Shown: positions 8,951 through 18,270, counted from the stretch's first letter. The stretch: 64,000 bases of DNA from CAIMZW01 sp037135095 (GCA_037135095.1 JBAXKZ010000005.1:6655-70654), one strand, 5' to 3'. The notes: generated by a model not told the origin, from the letters alone. Program-made: numbers and translations.

Positions 8951-9735
8951 AGCCCAGCGTGTTAAGAATTGGACTGCTCCGCGGTGGCTTAGAGATTAAA
9001 CAATTTATGCGGCAGCGAGAATCTGTAGTCTTTACTTTGCTCTTCCCGGTTATGTTGCTCTTTATCTTTGGCTCGGTATTCAAAGACAATATCGCACCCG
9101 GAGTAACTTTCTCTCGCTATTTCGTTGCTGGAATGATCGCATCAGGATTAGTTAATACTGGATTTCAACAGTTGGCGATCACCATCCCGATGGAGCGCGA
9201 TTCCGGAACTCTCAAACGGCTACGCGGCACTCCAATGTCACCAGTCTCCTACTTCATTGGAAAAGTTATTCTGGTAACCGTTTCAATGTTGGTCCAGGTT
9301 GCCATGCTCTTGGGTTTTGGTTTGGCATTCTTTGGGCTTCACCTTCCAAGTTCTGGCGAACGATGGCTCCGCTTTATTTGGCTGGTGGTGCTTGGAAGTA
9401 TCTGCGCCACCGTTTTGGGAATCGCTTTCTCGAGCGTCCCAAAATCAGGTCGGGGGGCATCGGCGATCGTCTCCCCCATAGTCATTGTCCTGCAGTTCTT
9501 TAGTGGCGTCTTCTTCCTTTTCTCTAGTCTGCCAAAGTGGATGCAAGATTTTGCCGCGCTCTTCCCGCTTAAATGGCTGACTTTAGGAATGCGTTCGATT
9601 TTCTTGCCCGATAATTTTGCCATCAAAGAAGTTGCCCACTCTTGGGAGACCGGAAGAACTATCTTGGTTTTGGTAGCTTGGACAATTGCTGGAACTTTAA
9701 TATCTATAAAGACTTTTAAATGGTCGGATCGTTGA
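8947..9735 (+). CDS. ABC-2 type exporter permease
   Basis: 262 residues with six hydrophobic segments of the ABC-2 family. A cytosolic N-terminus leads to FTLLFPVMLLFIFGS and to the coupling-helix region ERDSGTLKRLRGTPMSPVSYF typical of DrrB-like permeases. The GTG start overlaps the ATPase stop by 4 nt. It pairs with that ATPase. The 3' end overlaps the start of the following secreted-protein gene by 16 nt, which suggests an operon of three. Confidence 0.88.
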   Translation: MKPSVLRIGLLRGGLEIKQFMRQRESVVFTLLFPVMLLFIFGSVFKDNIAPGVTFSRYFVAGMIASGLVNTGFQQLAITIPMERDSGTLKRLRGTPMSPVSYFIGKVILVTVSMLVQVAMLLGFGLAFFGLHLPSSGERWLRFIWLVVLGSICATVLGIAFSSVPKSGRGASAIVSPIVIVLQFFSGVFFLFSSLPKWMQDFAALFPLKWLTLGMRSIFLPDNFAIKEVAHSWETGRTILVLVAWTIAGTLISIKTFKWSDR

Positions 9736-10427
9736 AGTTCAAAACTAGTTTTGTATTAGGACTTTTCCTGCTATTTGGTGGACTTCCTAATTATGCTTCT
9801 GCGGCAAGTGCTACAGCTACTCCTAAACCCATTGCAAAACCTTCAGCCAAGCTAACGCCAGCGGCAAGCGCAAAGGCGACTTCAAAGCCCAGTGCAAAGA
9901 GCTCGGTTAAGAAGACCATTGCGCCTAAAAAAGCAGTTGTGAAAAAGGTGGCACCAAAGCGAATCGTGCGGCCGATGGCAAAACCAAGCCCAGCAAAATC
10001 ACCTTTGGCAGCATGGCCACCCAAAGGTTATGTCTCTGCGGGTGGAATATATGCAAAAATTCCAACGGCAGTCGAGTTAACTGGAATCATCTCAGCACAA
10101 AAACTTCTTTTTAAAGCCTCCCAGAACTGCATCACTAACGCCTGCGGCGCGCTATTTGTTGCTTCAGTAGATGGCTGCATCTGGTGGGAGGTTGATTCAT
10201 CAGTTTACGGACCGGGCGTATCGGACCCAACTAAAATTATTGAATATGGAACTTTGCGCACGACGGCAAAAGGCACAAAACCAAAGGAAAGTTCGGCGAT
10301 CCTTATGGTCAGCAGCGAACCACTAGCGGTCGGAGTTACCGTTGGAAATATTGGGGCAAAGTGCTGGAGTAATCCGCCACCGGAAAAAGTGCCAAATAAC
10401 ACCTACATTCCAAATACCAATCGCTAG
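9720..10427 (+). CDS. Secreted protein with a Lys/Ala/Pro-rich linker
   Basis: 235 residues, not recognised as a known family. Residues 1-29 form a signal peptide (basic start, hydrophobic LGLFLLFGG, ASA cleavage site). Residues 30-100 are a low-complexity K/A/P/S linker with repeated KPSAK-like units. Residues about 105-235 form a globular domain with four cysteines, two of them in NCITNACG, likely disulfide-bonded outside the cell. It overlaps the exporter permease gene by 16 nt, so it could be a cargo or partner of that exporter. An in-frame TTG at 9732 is an alternative start. Confidence 0.6.
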   Translation: MVGSLKFKTSFVLGLFLLFGGLPNYASAASATATPKPIAKPSAKLTPAASAKATSKPSAKSSVKKTIAPKKAVVKKVAPKRIVRPMAKPSPAKSPLAAWPPKGYVSAGGIYAKIPTAVELTGIISAQKLLFKASQNCITNACGALFVASVDGCIWWEVDSSVYGPGVSDPTKIIEYGTLRTTAKGTKPKESSAILMVSSEPLAVGVTVGNIGAKCWSNPPPEKVPNNTYIPNTNR

Positions 10428-10999
10428 CGATTAGCTCCTGGAACCCAAAGTTCATCACCTTTGCCAAGGTTAGAAATTCGAGCTAGCACAAAAAGTAGAT
10501 CAGATAGGCGATTCAAATATTTCGCTGTTAGTGGATTTACGCCACCACCGAAAGAATGAATCGCACTCCAAGTTCGACGCTCAGCTCTGCGGACGATAGT
10601 TCTTGCTACGTGCAAAAGCGCCGCTGCTGGAGTGCCGGATGGAAGAACGAAGGAGCGCAGCGGCTCCAACTTCTCGTTGTAAGAATCAATCTGTGATTCC
10701 AAATAGGTGATCTGCGATTCCAATACTCGAAGTGGCTCAATCTTTGGATCATCGACTACGGGGGTACATAGATCGGCACCAACATCGAAGAGGTCATTTT
10801 GAATTCTGATTAGCAATTTCACGATCTCACGATCCTTGATATCTCCAAGGGCCAATACGACGCCGATCGAAGAGTTAGCTTCATCAACCGTGGCATAAGC
10901 CTCAAGTCGTGGGTCGTTCTTGGAGGTGCGGCTCATATCCCCTAAGGAGGTGGTGCCGTCATCGCCTGTTTTCGTATAGATCCGTGTCAGATTTACCAT
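10424..10999 (-). CDS. Cob(I)alamin adenosyltransferase, PduO type
   Basis: 191 residues. Transfers adenosyl from ATP to cob(I)alamin to give adenosylcobalamin. The N-terminus RIYTKTGDDGTTSLGD is the PduO ATP-binding signature, and RRAERRTW near residue 145 is the conserved helix motif of the trimeric enzyme. Its position next to murA and the atp operon is common in Actinobacteria. The stop shares CTAG with the stop of the convergent secreted-protein gene. The start has a leaderless-type -10 box. Confidence 0.9.
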   Translation of the reverse strand: MVNLTRIYTKTGDDGTTSLGDMSRTSKNDPRLEAYATVDEANSSIGVVLALGDIKDREIVKLLIRIQNDLFDVGADLCTPVVDDPKIEPLRVLESQITYLESQIDSYNEKLEPLRSFVLPSGTPAAALLHVARTIVRRAERRTWSAIHSFGGGVNPLTAKYLNRLSDLLFVLARISNLGKGDELWVPGANR

Positions 11000-11005
11000 G
11001 TGTGG

Positions 11006-11011
11006 AGCCTA
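11006..11011 (-). promoter_or_regulatory. -10 box, leaderless start of the cobalamin adenosyltransferase gene
   Basis: On the minus strand TAGGCT is followed by 6 nt (CCACAC) and then ATG. The same TAGGCT-6-ATG layout precedes the DUF3039 gene. No Shine-Dalgarno sequence is present. Confidence 0.55.
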
Positions 11012-11058
11012 TTAGAGCAACTACGATGAGACCACTCAGGAAAAGGGGAATTATTTCT

Positions 11059-12333
11059 ATGCCAGGTACTACGGCGCGCGATGCCTTCCGGATTGTCGGC
11101 GGGGCTCGGCTGGTGGGCGAGGTACACGTTTCTGGTGCCAAAAATTCGGCGCTGAAATTAATGGCTGCCTCGTTGTTGGCAGTTGGCAAGAGCACATTTT
11201 TAAATGTCCCCGATATCGCCGACGTCGAAATTATGTCGGAACTATTAATCCGTCTAGGTTGCAGTGTTGAGTACGATCGGGAAAGTTTGTCACTAACGAT
11301 CGATGTTCCCGCTGAACCAGGTTTTCGCGCTGATTACGATCTAGTGCGAAAAATGCGCGCCTCCATAAATGTGCTGGGACCTCTGGTTACCCGAATTGGC
11401 CGAGCAGAGGTAGCGCTGCCGGGTGGCGATGCGATCGGCTCCCGCGGGCTTGATTTCCATATTAAGGGTTTGAAAGAGCTAGGTGCGCAGGCACATTCTG
11501 AACATGGATATGTAATTGCAACGGCTCCCAACGGCCTCACAGGTGCAAGCGTCTTATTAGATTTCCCCAGCGTAGGCGCCACCGAGAACATCATGACCGC
11601 CGCGGTCTTAGCCCATGGGGTAACAACTATAGATAACGCCGCTCGTGAACCAGATGTTGTGGACTTGGGTGAATTCTTAATTGCAATGGGTGCCAATATT
11701 GAAGGCCTCGGGACCCCGCTGATAACGATTACCGGGGTCCCTAAATTGCATCCCGCAGTTCACGCCACACTCTGTGACCGAATCGTGGCCGGAACTTGGG
11801 CTTTTGCTGCAGCCATTACACAGGGCGACATAACAATTATTGGTGGCCGAGCCGAACATTTAGAGTTGCCGCTAGATAAATTGGTAGCTGCCGGTGCGGT
11901 GGTTACTACTACGGCTAATGGCTTCCGGGTAAAGATGGACCGCAGGCCGAACGCCTTTGATATTGCGACCCTTCCCTATCCAGGATTTCCAACCGACCTG
12001 CAGCCAATGGCGATTTCGCTCAACGCCATTGCCGATGGCGATTCGATCGTGACTGAAAATGTCTTTGAAGGTCGATTTATGTTTGTGAACGAATTAAAAC
12101 GCTTGGGCGCCAACATCCAAGTCGATGGCCACCATGCCGCTATCTCCGGAGTAACTCACCTATCGGGCGCGCCAGTAGTTGCTACCGATATCAGAGCAGG
12201 GGCTGGTTTAATTTTGGCGGCGTTAGTTAGTGAAGGTGAAACTATTGTTGAAGATGGCTTCCACATTGATCGTGGTTATCCAGGTTTTGCAAAAGCCCTC
12301 TGCTCGCTAGGAGCAGAGGTTTCTAGAATCTAG
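11059..12333 (+). CDS. murA: UDP-N-acetylglucosamine 1-carboxyvinyltransferase
   Basis: 424 residues. Catalyses the first committed step of peptidoglycan synthesis (enolpyruvyl transfer to UDP-GlcNAc). The start at 11059 is chosen because AGGGGAA lies 8 nt upstream and the protein then begins like other MurA. The SGAKNSALK substrate loop is at about residues 25-33. The catalytic loop reads PGGDAIGSR, so position 124 is Asp where most MurA have Cys. This is the form known from Mycobacterium tuberculosis, where it confers fosfomycin resistance. The stop shares CTAG with the atpC stop. Confidence 0.95.
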   Translation: MPGTTARDAFRIVGGARLVGEVHVSGAKNSALKLMAASLLAVGKSTFLNVPDIADVEIMSELLIRLGCSVEYDRESLSLTIDVPAEPGFRADYDLVRKMRASINVLGPLVTRIGRAEVALPGGDAIGSRGLDFHIKGLKELGAQAHSEHGYVIATAPNGLTGASVLLDFPSVGATENIMTAAVLAHGVTTIDNAAREPDVVDLGEFLIAMGANIEGLGTPLITITGVPKLHPAVHATLCDRIVAGTWAFAAAITQGDITIIGGRAEHLELPLDKLVAAGAVVTTTANGFRVKMDRRPNAFDIATLPYPGFPTDLQPMAISLNAIADGDSIVTENVFEGRFMFVNELKRLGANIQVDGHHAAISGVTHLSGAPVVATDIRAGAGLILAALVSEGETIVEDGFHIDRGYPGFAKALCSLGAEVSRI

Positions 12334-12587
12334 TTGGTGCGCTCGCCCAGAATTGAAACTCGATTCTTGGAGACTGAAATGAAGCCGCCATGGATTTCAA
12401 AATCCACTTTTTCACCAGTGGCACTCTTGATGGAAACGGTGCCATCTACTAGTACCCCGAGCAACGGTGCGTGATCTGGCAAAATTCCCAAATCGCCCTC
12501 AAGAGTTCGAGCTGAAACCATAGTGGCCTCACCCGACCAGACCCGCTTCTCTGGCGAAACTACTTCAACCGTTAAGTTGCTGGCCAT
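12330..12587 (-). CDS. atpC: F-type ATP synthase epsilon subunit, short form
   Basis: 85 residues from MASNLTVEVVSP. This covers the N-terminal beta-sandwich (GDLGILPDHAPLLG, IHGGFISV) and then stops. Usual epsilon subunits have about 120-140 residues with a C-terminal two-helix domain that inhibits ATP hydrolysis; that domain is missing. The stop codon overlaps the convergent murA stop, so no extension is hidden downstream. It starts 5 nt after atpD. A longer in-frame start inside atpD is rejected because it adds unrelated residues. Confidence 0.9.
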   Translation of the reverse strand: MASNLTVEVVSPEKRVWSGEATMVSARTLEGDLGILPDHAPLLGVLVDGTVSIKSATGEKVDFEIHGGFISVSKNRVSILGERTN

Positions 12588-12592
12588 TTGTA

Positions 12593-14026
12593 TTAGGCCT
12601 TTGCCAATTCGGCAGCTCGGCGTTCTACATCTTCCAAGCCACCACACATAAAGAAGGCCTGCTCTGGAACGTGGTCATACTTTCCATCAGCCAAAGCTTC
12701 GAATGCTTCAATGGTTTCTGAAAGTGGTACGAAGGAACCTTCGATACCGGTGAAGACCTTTGCGACGAAGGTGTTCTGAGATAGGAAGCGCTGAATACGG
12801 CGAGCACGGCCCACCAAGATTCGGTCATCTTCAGAAAGTTCATCAATACCAAGAATGGCGATGATGTCCTGAAGATCCTTGTAGCGCTGCAGAATCTGCT
12901 TTACCCGGTTAGCAACACGGAAGTGGTGCTCGCCGATGTAGCGCGGATCCAAGATGCGAGAAGTGGAGTCCAGTGGATCCACAGCTGGGTAGATACCAAG
13001 CTCGGAGATTGGACGAGAAAGCACCGTGGTGGCATCTAAGTGCGCGAAAGTAGTGTGTGGCGCTGGGTCGGTGATGTCATCGGCAGGGACATAAATTGCC
13101 TGCATCGAAGTAATCGAGTGGCCACGGGTTGAAGTGATTCGCTCCTGGAGCTGACCCATTTCATCGGCAAGTGTTGGCTGATATCCAACGGCAGATGGCA
13201 TACGTCCTAGCAGGGTTGAAACTTCAGAACCAGCTTGGGTAAAGCGGAAGATGTTATCGATGAAGAGAAGTACATCTTGCTTCTGAACATCGCGGAAGTA
13301 CTCGGCCATCGTTAACGCAGAAAGCGCAACGCGAAGACGGGTCCCTGGTGGCTCATCCATCTGGCCGAAGACCAAGGCGGTCTTGTTGATAACGCCGGTT
13401 TCAGTCATTTCAAGAAAGAGGTCGTTACCTTCACGGGTTCGCTCACCGACGCCGGCGAATACTGAAACGCCACCGAAGTTCTCGGCTACGCGGTAGATCA
13501 TCTCCTGGATCAGAACGGTCTTGCCGACACCGGCTCCGCCGAAGAGACCAATCTTTCCACCGCGAACATACGGTGTTAGGAGATCAATTACTTTGATACC
13601 GGTCTCAAACATTTCAGTCTTTGATTCCAACTGATCGAATGCCGGTGCGGTGCGGTGAATCGGCCAACGCTCTTTGATATCCAATGAGGAGGTCGGTACA
13701 TCTAGGGATTCGCCCAAGGTATTGAAGACGTGACCTTTAGTGACATCGCCGACGGGCACGCTAATAGCCGAGCCGGTGTCAGAGACAGCAGAGCCACGAA
13801 CCATGCCATCGGTAGGTTGCATCGAGATGGCGCGGACCAAGTTATCGCCAATGTGTTGCGCGACTTCTAGAGTCAACATGCGAACCTCGCCAGCGAGCTC
13901 CACATTGACGTGGAGGGCGTTGAAGATTGCTGGCATCGCGTCGGCTGGGAATTCAATATCCACAACCGGTCCGATAACGCGTGCTACGCGCCCAACTCCT
14001 GCAGCTCCTTGAGTTCCTTGAGACAT
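12593..14026 (-). CDS. atpD: F-type ATP synthase beta subunit
   Basis: 477 residues. Catalytic subunit of F1. P-loop GGAGVGKTVLI, GERTREGNDL, the DELSEDDR region and LSRPISELGIYPAVDPLDS are all present. Two ATGs lie in tandem; the second (14026) is preferred because AGGGAG then stands 6 nt upstream. It overlaps the atpG stop by 1 nt, so translation is coupled. Full length and intact. Confidence 0.97.
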   Translation of the reverse strand: MSQGTQGAAGVGRVARVIGPVVDIEFPADAMPAIFNALHVNVELAGEVRMLTLEVAQHIGDNLVRAISMQPTDGMVRGSAVSDTGSAISVPVGDVTKGHVFNTLGESLDVPTSSLDIKERWPIHRTAPAFDQLESKTEMFETGIKVIDLLTPYVRGGKIGLFGGAGVGKTVLIQEMIYRVAENFGGVSVFAGVGERTREGNDLFLEMTETGVINKTALVFGQMDEPPGTRLRVALSALTMAEYFRDVQKQDVLLFIDNIFRFTQAGSEVSTLLGRMPSAVGYQPTLADEMGQLQERITSTRGHSITSMQAIYVPADDITDPAPHTTFAHLDATTVLSRPISELGIYPAVDPLDSTSRILDPRYIGEHHFRVANRVKQILQRYKDLQDIIAILGIDELSEDDRILVGRARRIQRFLSQNTFVAKVFTGIEGSFVPLSETIEAFEALADGKYDHVPEQAFFMCGGLEDVERRAAELAKA

Positions 14027-14934
14027 CATTCGCTCCCTGCGCTAGCTGAGGCAAGCGCATCTGCGCCGCCCACGATTTCACTGATTTCTTGGGTAATTTC
14101 GGCCTGACGAGCAGCGTTCGCTAGTCGGGTCAAAGATTTAATTAGCTCATCAGCATTATCAGTTGCTGACTTCATGGCGCGACGACGAGCAGCATGCTCA
14201 GAAGCGGCCGACTGGAGCATCGCATTAAAGACGCGAGCTTCGACATAACGAGGGAGCAGCGCATTCAAAACATCCACTGGATTTGGCTCAAATTCATACA
14301 TCGGCAATAGCCCGCTAGGCGCTTGCGTCTCAACAACTTCCAGCGGAAGCATGCGCTTCGCGGCTGGTGTTTGAGTCATCATCGACATGAATTCGGTATA
14401 AACGATATGTAGTTCATCAACGCCATGGCTTTGCGCATCGGAATCAGCCAAAAAAGCGCCGATCAGCGAATCTGAAATCTCTTTAGCATGCGCATAGGTT
14501 GGATTGTCAGAGAAACCAGTCCAAGAGTTAGCAATTGCGCGATTTCTAAAGCGATAAAAGTTAACGGCTTTTCGGCCAACCAAATACGCCTCGACGTTTA
14601 ACCCGCGTTCTCTTAAAAGCGCGCTCAATTGATCGCCTTCTTTGATCGCAGCGTTGGAATAAGCGCCAGCCATACCTCGATCTGCAGTGATAATTAAAAC
14701 TGCAGCCCGCTTTGGATTGCTGTGCGGTGTCGTCAAAGGATGATTAGTATTGGAAAACGATGCCACAGCGGTGACGGCACGAGTTAACTCCGTTGCATAC
14801 GGCGATGAGGCTGCGACCCGTTGTTGCGCCTTGACGATCCGAGAAGCAGAGATTAACTCCATAGCTTTCGTGATCTTCTTGGTCGCTTTAACGGAGCGCA
14901 TCCGTCGGCGATAAATACGAAGTTGAGCACCCAT
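14026..14934 (-). CDS. atpG: F-type ATP synthase gamma subunit
   Basis: 302 residues. Central rotor stalk of F1. The N-terminal helix GAQLRIYRRRMRSVKATKKITKAMELIS and the C-terminal helix region ITQEISEIVGGADAL are typical. ITADRGMAGAYSNA is the conserved Rossmann-like segment. It lies 3 nt downstream of atpA in the operon. Confidence 0.96.
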   Translation of the reverse strand: MGAQLRIYRRRMRSVKATKKITKAMELISASRIVKAQQRVAASSPYATELTRAVTAVASFSNTNHPLTTPHSNPKRAAVLIITADRGMAGAYSNAAIKEGDQLSALLRERGLNVEAYLVGRKAVNFYRFRNRAIANSWTGFSDNPTYAHAKEISDSLIGAFLADSDAQSHGVDELHIVYTEFMSMMTQTPAAKRMLPLEVVETQAPSGLLPMYEFEPNPVDVLNALLPRYVEARVFNAMLQSAASEHAARRRAMKSATDNADELIKSLTRLANAARQAEITQEISEIVGGADALASASAGSE

Positions 14935-14937
14935 GAG

Positions 14938-16575
14938 TTACTTCTTCACCGCCGGAACCTGACGAGTAATGGTTTCGTTGCCTTCAGAATCGAGGGCATC
15001 GGCTGGAGCTTCATTTACTGGCGCAGCGCCGGTGGCGGCAAACTGACCTTTGAAGACGGTAATCGCTTCATCAAGGGAAGCAACGGTGTCATCGGTTAGT
15101 TCGCGAGTATTAGTAATAACATCGATGATGCCCGAACGCTCACGTGCTAAGAAGTCCAAGAACTCAGCTTCAAAGCGGCGGATATCGGCAACTGGAATTG
15201 AATCCATTTTGCCGGTGGTACCTGCCCAGATTGAAGCAACTTCTTGTGCGACTGAATAAGGTGAATATTGACCCTGTTTTAGCAGTTCAACCATTCGCGC
15301 ACCGCGCTCTAGTTGTGCTTTTGAAGCAGCATCTAGGTCAGAACCGAAGGCGGCGAATGCTTCGAGCTCACGGTACTGAGCCAAGTCCAAACGAAGACGA
15401 CCAGCGATCTTCTTCATTGCTTTGGTCTGTGCTGAACCACCAACGCGAGATACTGAAATACCTACGTTGATTGCCGGACGAACGCCAGCGTTGAACAAGT
15501 CAGTCTCTAGGAAGCACTGACCATCAGTAATTGAAATTACGTTGGTAGGAATGAAGGCCGAAACGTCATTTCCTTTGGTTTCAATGATTGGCAATCCAGT
15601 CATGGAGCCGCCGCCGAGCTCATCAGAGAGCTTTGCGCAACGTTCCAAAAGACGGGAGTGCAAGTAGAAAACATCGCCAGGGTAGGCCTCGCGACCTGGA
15701 GGGCGACGAAGTAATAACGAGACGGAGCGATAAGCCTCGGCTTGCTTTGAAAGATCATCAAACACAATTAGGACATGCTCGCCCTTGTACATCCAGTGCT
15801 GGCCAATCGCCGAACCGGTGTAAGGAGCTAAGTATTTGAAGCCAGCTGGATCTGAGGCTGGTGAAGCAACAATGGTTGTGTACTCCATAGCGCCAGCTTC
15901 TTCCAATGCGCCCTTAACAGAGGCAATGGTTGAACCCTTTTGACCAATAGCAACATAAATACATTTAACTTGCTTCTTGGGATCGCCCGACTTCCAGTTA
16001 GCTTTCTGGTTAATGATGGTGTCGATGGCGATTGCAGTCTTGCCAGTCTGACGGTCACCAATAATTAGCTGACGTTGTCCGCGACCAATGGCAGTCATGG
16101 CATCGATAGCTTTGATACCAGTCTGAAGTGGTTCCTTAACAGGTTGGCGCTCAACAACCGAAGGTGCCTGAAGTTCCAAAGCACGCGTGGCTTCGGCAAC
16201 GATCTCGCCTTTACCATCAATTGGACGACCAAGTGGGTCCACGACGCGGCCAAGGAAGCCGTCGCCGACAGGAACAGAGAGGATCTCGCCAGTACGTCGA
16301 ACAGAAGTACCTTCTTCGATGCCGGTGAATTCACCGAGGATAACTACACCGATTTCGCGCACGTCGAGGTTTAGCGCCAGACCTAAAGTTCCATTTTCGA
16401 ACTTAAGCAGTTCGTTGGTCATCGTTGAAGGCAAGCCCTCAATACGTGCGATGCCATCGCCAGCTTCGGTAACAGTGCCGATCTCATCGCGAGCCGCAGC
16501 ACCCGGATTGTAAGAGGCAACGTGCTTAGCAAGCGCGTCGCGAATCTCTTCGGGCCGGATCGTGAGTTCCGCCAT
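14938..16575 (-). CDS. atpA: F-type ATP synthase alpha subunit
   Basis: 545 residues. Non-catalytic nucleotide-binding subunit of F1. P-loop GDRQTGKTAIAID, the SVSRVGGSAQTKAMK signature and the PYSVAQEV region are intact. The C-terminal tail of about 30 residues is rich in Ala, Glu and Pro, and longer than in E. coli. Of two adjacent ATGs the second (16575) is preferred, since AGGGAG lies 6 nt before it. Confidence 0.97.
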   Translation of the reverse strand: MAELTIRPEEIRDALAKHVASYNPGAAARDEIGTVTEAGDGIARIEGLPSTMTNELLKFENGTLGLALNLDVREIGVVILGEFTGIEEGTSVRRTGEILSVPVGDGFLGRVVDPLGRPIDGKGEIVAEATRALELQAPSVVERQPVKEPLQTGIKAIDAMTAIGRGQRQLIIGDRQTGKTAIAIDTIINQKANWKSGDPKKQVKCIYVAIGQKGSTIASVKGALEEAGAMEYTTIVASPASDPAGFKYLAPYTGSAIGQHWMYKGEHVLIVFDDLSKQAEAYRSVSLLLRRPPGREAYPGDVFYLHSRLLERCAKLSDELGGGSMTGLPIIETKGNDVSAFIPTNVISITDGQCFLETDLFNAGVRPAINVGISVSRVGGSAQTKAMKKIAGRLRLDLAQYRELEAFAAFGSDLDAASKAQLERGARMVELLKQGQYSPYSVAQEVASIWAGTTGKMDSIPVADIRRFEAEFLDFLARERSGIIDVITNTRELTDDTVASLDEAITVFKGQFAATGAAPVNEAPADALDSEGNETITRQVPAVKK

Positions 16576-16615
16576 CATCTTCTCCCTCTAACTAAGTGGA
16601 TCTTTTGTTGAAAAA

Positions 16616-17443
16616 TTAACCTACGAGCTCTCGGCTCGCCTCTGCTAACCGATTGACAATGGTGCCGTCGATAATTTCATCGGCAAATCGAATTGCGACG
16701 CCACCGATTACGGCAGCATCAATTTCAATATTTACGTGAACTGGCTGTCCGATTTGCTTGGTGAGCGCGTTTGTGAGCTTCTCACGCTGCGCTGGAGTCA
16801 ACGCGATTGCAGTACGGACATGTGCGGTGATGCGATTTCGGCGAGCAGCCACGGCGTGCGAGTAGGCAGCAATCGCTTGCTCGATACTACGTCCGCGAAG
16901 ACCAGCAACTAGCGCATTCAGTAACCGAACGGTCGAGGCGCTGAACTTGCCAGCAAATAGCGTGGCAACAAGAGCCTGCTTATGTTCTGAGTCATCGGCG
17001 CTGGAGTTAAGTGCCTGACGAAGATCGCCATTTGCGATTAATAATCTAGAGAGTTCAAAGATTTCATCCTGAACTCGATCTAACTCTAAGTTGTGATTAG
17101 CGGCTGAGCTTTCGGCTTCAACTGCAATCTGCTCAATGGCATCTGCAAGTTCTAGCGGAGATGACCATCGAAGAGAAACGGCAGCTATAACTAGTTCAAG
17201 CGCAACCGAACCAATGCCCTTACCGAAGAGATCGGTGATGAGTGCACTCTTAGCTGGAATATCTCTCGAAGGGTCAGTTAGCGCCCGGCGCAATCCGATT
17301 GACGAATTGAGGGTCGTTAGAACTCTAAAGAGATCAGCAGATGCGGTGGCACAGTCGGCTGCGGCGAGAGTTTTGATTTTCTCGTCGAGCGTTCCACGAA
17401 GGTTCGCCAAAGATTGACGACTGCTGCCACCCAGAATAATCAT
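16616..17443 (-). CDS. atpH: F-type ATP synthase delta subunit
   Basis: 275 residues. Peripheral stalk protein joining F1 to the b subunit. The C-terminal region VNIEIDAAVIGGVAIRFADE with IIDGTIVNRLAEA is the delta signature. It is about 100 residues longer than E. coli delta, as is usual in Actinobacteria, but it is not fused to a second b subunit as in mycobacteria. Its start overlaps the atpF stop by 1 nt (TAATG). Confidence 0.94.
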   Translation of the reverse strand: MIILGGSSRQSLANLRGTLDEKIKTLAAADCATASADLFRVLTTLNSSIGLRRALTDPSRDIPAKSALITDLFGKGIGSVALELVIAAVSLRWSSPLELADAIEQIAVEAESSAANHNLELDRVQDEIFELSRLLIANGDLRQALNSSADDSEHKQALVATLFAGKFSASTVRLLNALVAGLRGRSIEQAIAAYSHAVAARRNRITAHVRTAIALTPAQREKLTNALTKQIGQPVHVNIEIDAAVIGGVAIRFADEIIDGTIVNRLAEASRELVG

Positions 17444-17973
17444 TACTTGCTCTTCTCCAAGTCATCCAAGAAGCGATCAACAATCCGAGATTGTCGAACC
17501 TGGTCATCTAAAGCTTCTCCGACAATTTTGGAGGCGAGCTCAGTTGCGAGCGCACCAACTTCATTGCGAAGGGAAGTAATCGCTTGTTGACGTTCTGCTT
17601 CGATCGAGGCATGAGCTGCTGCGGTGATCCGAGTAGCTTCTTCCTGCGCTTTGGCACGGAGATCATCGATGATGGCGGCGCCTTGGACGCGAGCCTCTTC
17701 GCGAATCTGTTGTGCTTCCCCGCGGGCTTCAGTTAGTTGAGCGGTGTACTGAACCAAGGCAGCTTGTGCCTCTCGTTGAGCGCGCTCAGCCTTTTCGATG
17801 CCACCCTGGATTGCTTCAGTGCGAGCCGCGAATGCCTTTTCAAACATCGGCACGACTTTGGCACGGAGCACCAAGAAGAGCGCGCTGAAGGCGATAAAGC
17901 CGACAATCAACTCTGCGACATGCGGAACCAGCGGATTAACAGTTGCCTCCGCGGCTACGGTTCTCAAACTCAT
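17443..17973 (-). CDS. atpF: F-type ATP synthase subunit b
   Basis: 176 residues. One membrane helix near the N-terminus (about 20-42, LIVGFIAFSALFLVLRA) is followed by a long charged coiled coil rich in A/E/Q/R, which forms the peripheral stalk. It lies between atpE and atpH in the usual order. Confidence 0.95.
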   Translation of the reverse strand: MSLRTVAAEATVNPLVPHVAELIVGFIAFSALFLVLRAKVVPMFEKAFAARTEAIQGGIEKAERAQREAQAALVQYTAQLTEARGEAQQIREEARVQGAAIIDDLRAKAQEEATRITAAAHASIEAERQQAITSLRNEVGALATELASKIVGEALDDQVRQSRIVDRFLDDLEKSK

Positions 17974-17991
17974 CTGGTCAGAAACCTTAGA

Positions 17992-18195
17992 TTAGAGAAC
18001 GAACGCGAGTACGAGGCCGAAAAGCGCCAACGCTTCTGCCAAGGCGAAGCCAAGGAATGCGATTGGCTGCAAGACGCTACGTGCTTCTGGTTGACGTGCG
18101 ACGCCGCTGATGTAAGCCGCGAAGATCATTCCAGTTGCAATTGCAGGTCCGATTGCAGATAGGCCATAACCGACCAGGTTTAGTGTGCCTTTCAT
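17992..18195 (-). CDS. atpE: F-type ATP synthase subunit c
   Basis: 67 residues, a hairpin of two membrane helices with a polar RQPE loop at 34-37. Glu54 in helix 2 (ALAEALALFG) is the ion-binding carboxylate. The surrounding residues lack the extra polar ligands of Na+-type rings, so proton coupling is likely. AAAGG precedes the ATG at normal spacing. Confidence 0.96.
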   Translation of the reverse strand: MKGTLNLVGYGLSAIGPAIATGMIFAAYISGVARQPEARSVLQPIAFLGFALAEALALFGLVLAFVL

Positions 18196-18270
18196 CTTTG
18201 TTGCCTTTCCCTTATTTATGTAGTTACTAACTAGCGAAAGCTAATCAGATTCTCGTGCGTAAAACTGTGG

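Noticed and set aside
12588..12647. 20-residue N-terminal extension of AtpC
   Set aside because: It lies in the atpD 3' end, and the resulting residues do not resemble any epsilon subunit. The family start MASNLTVEV is clear.
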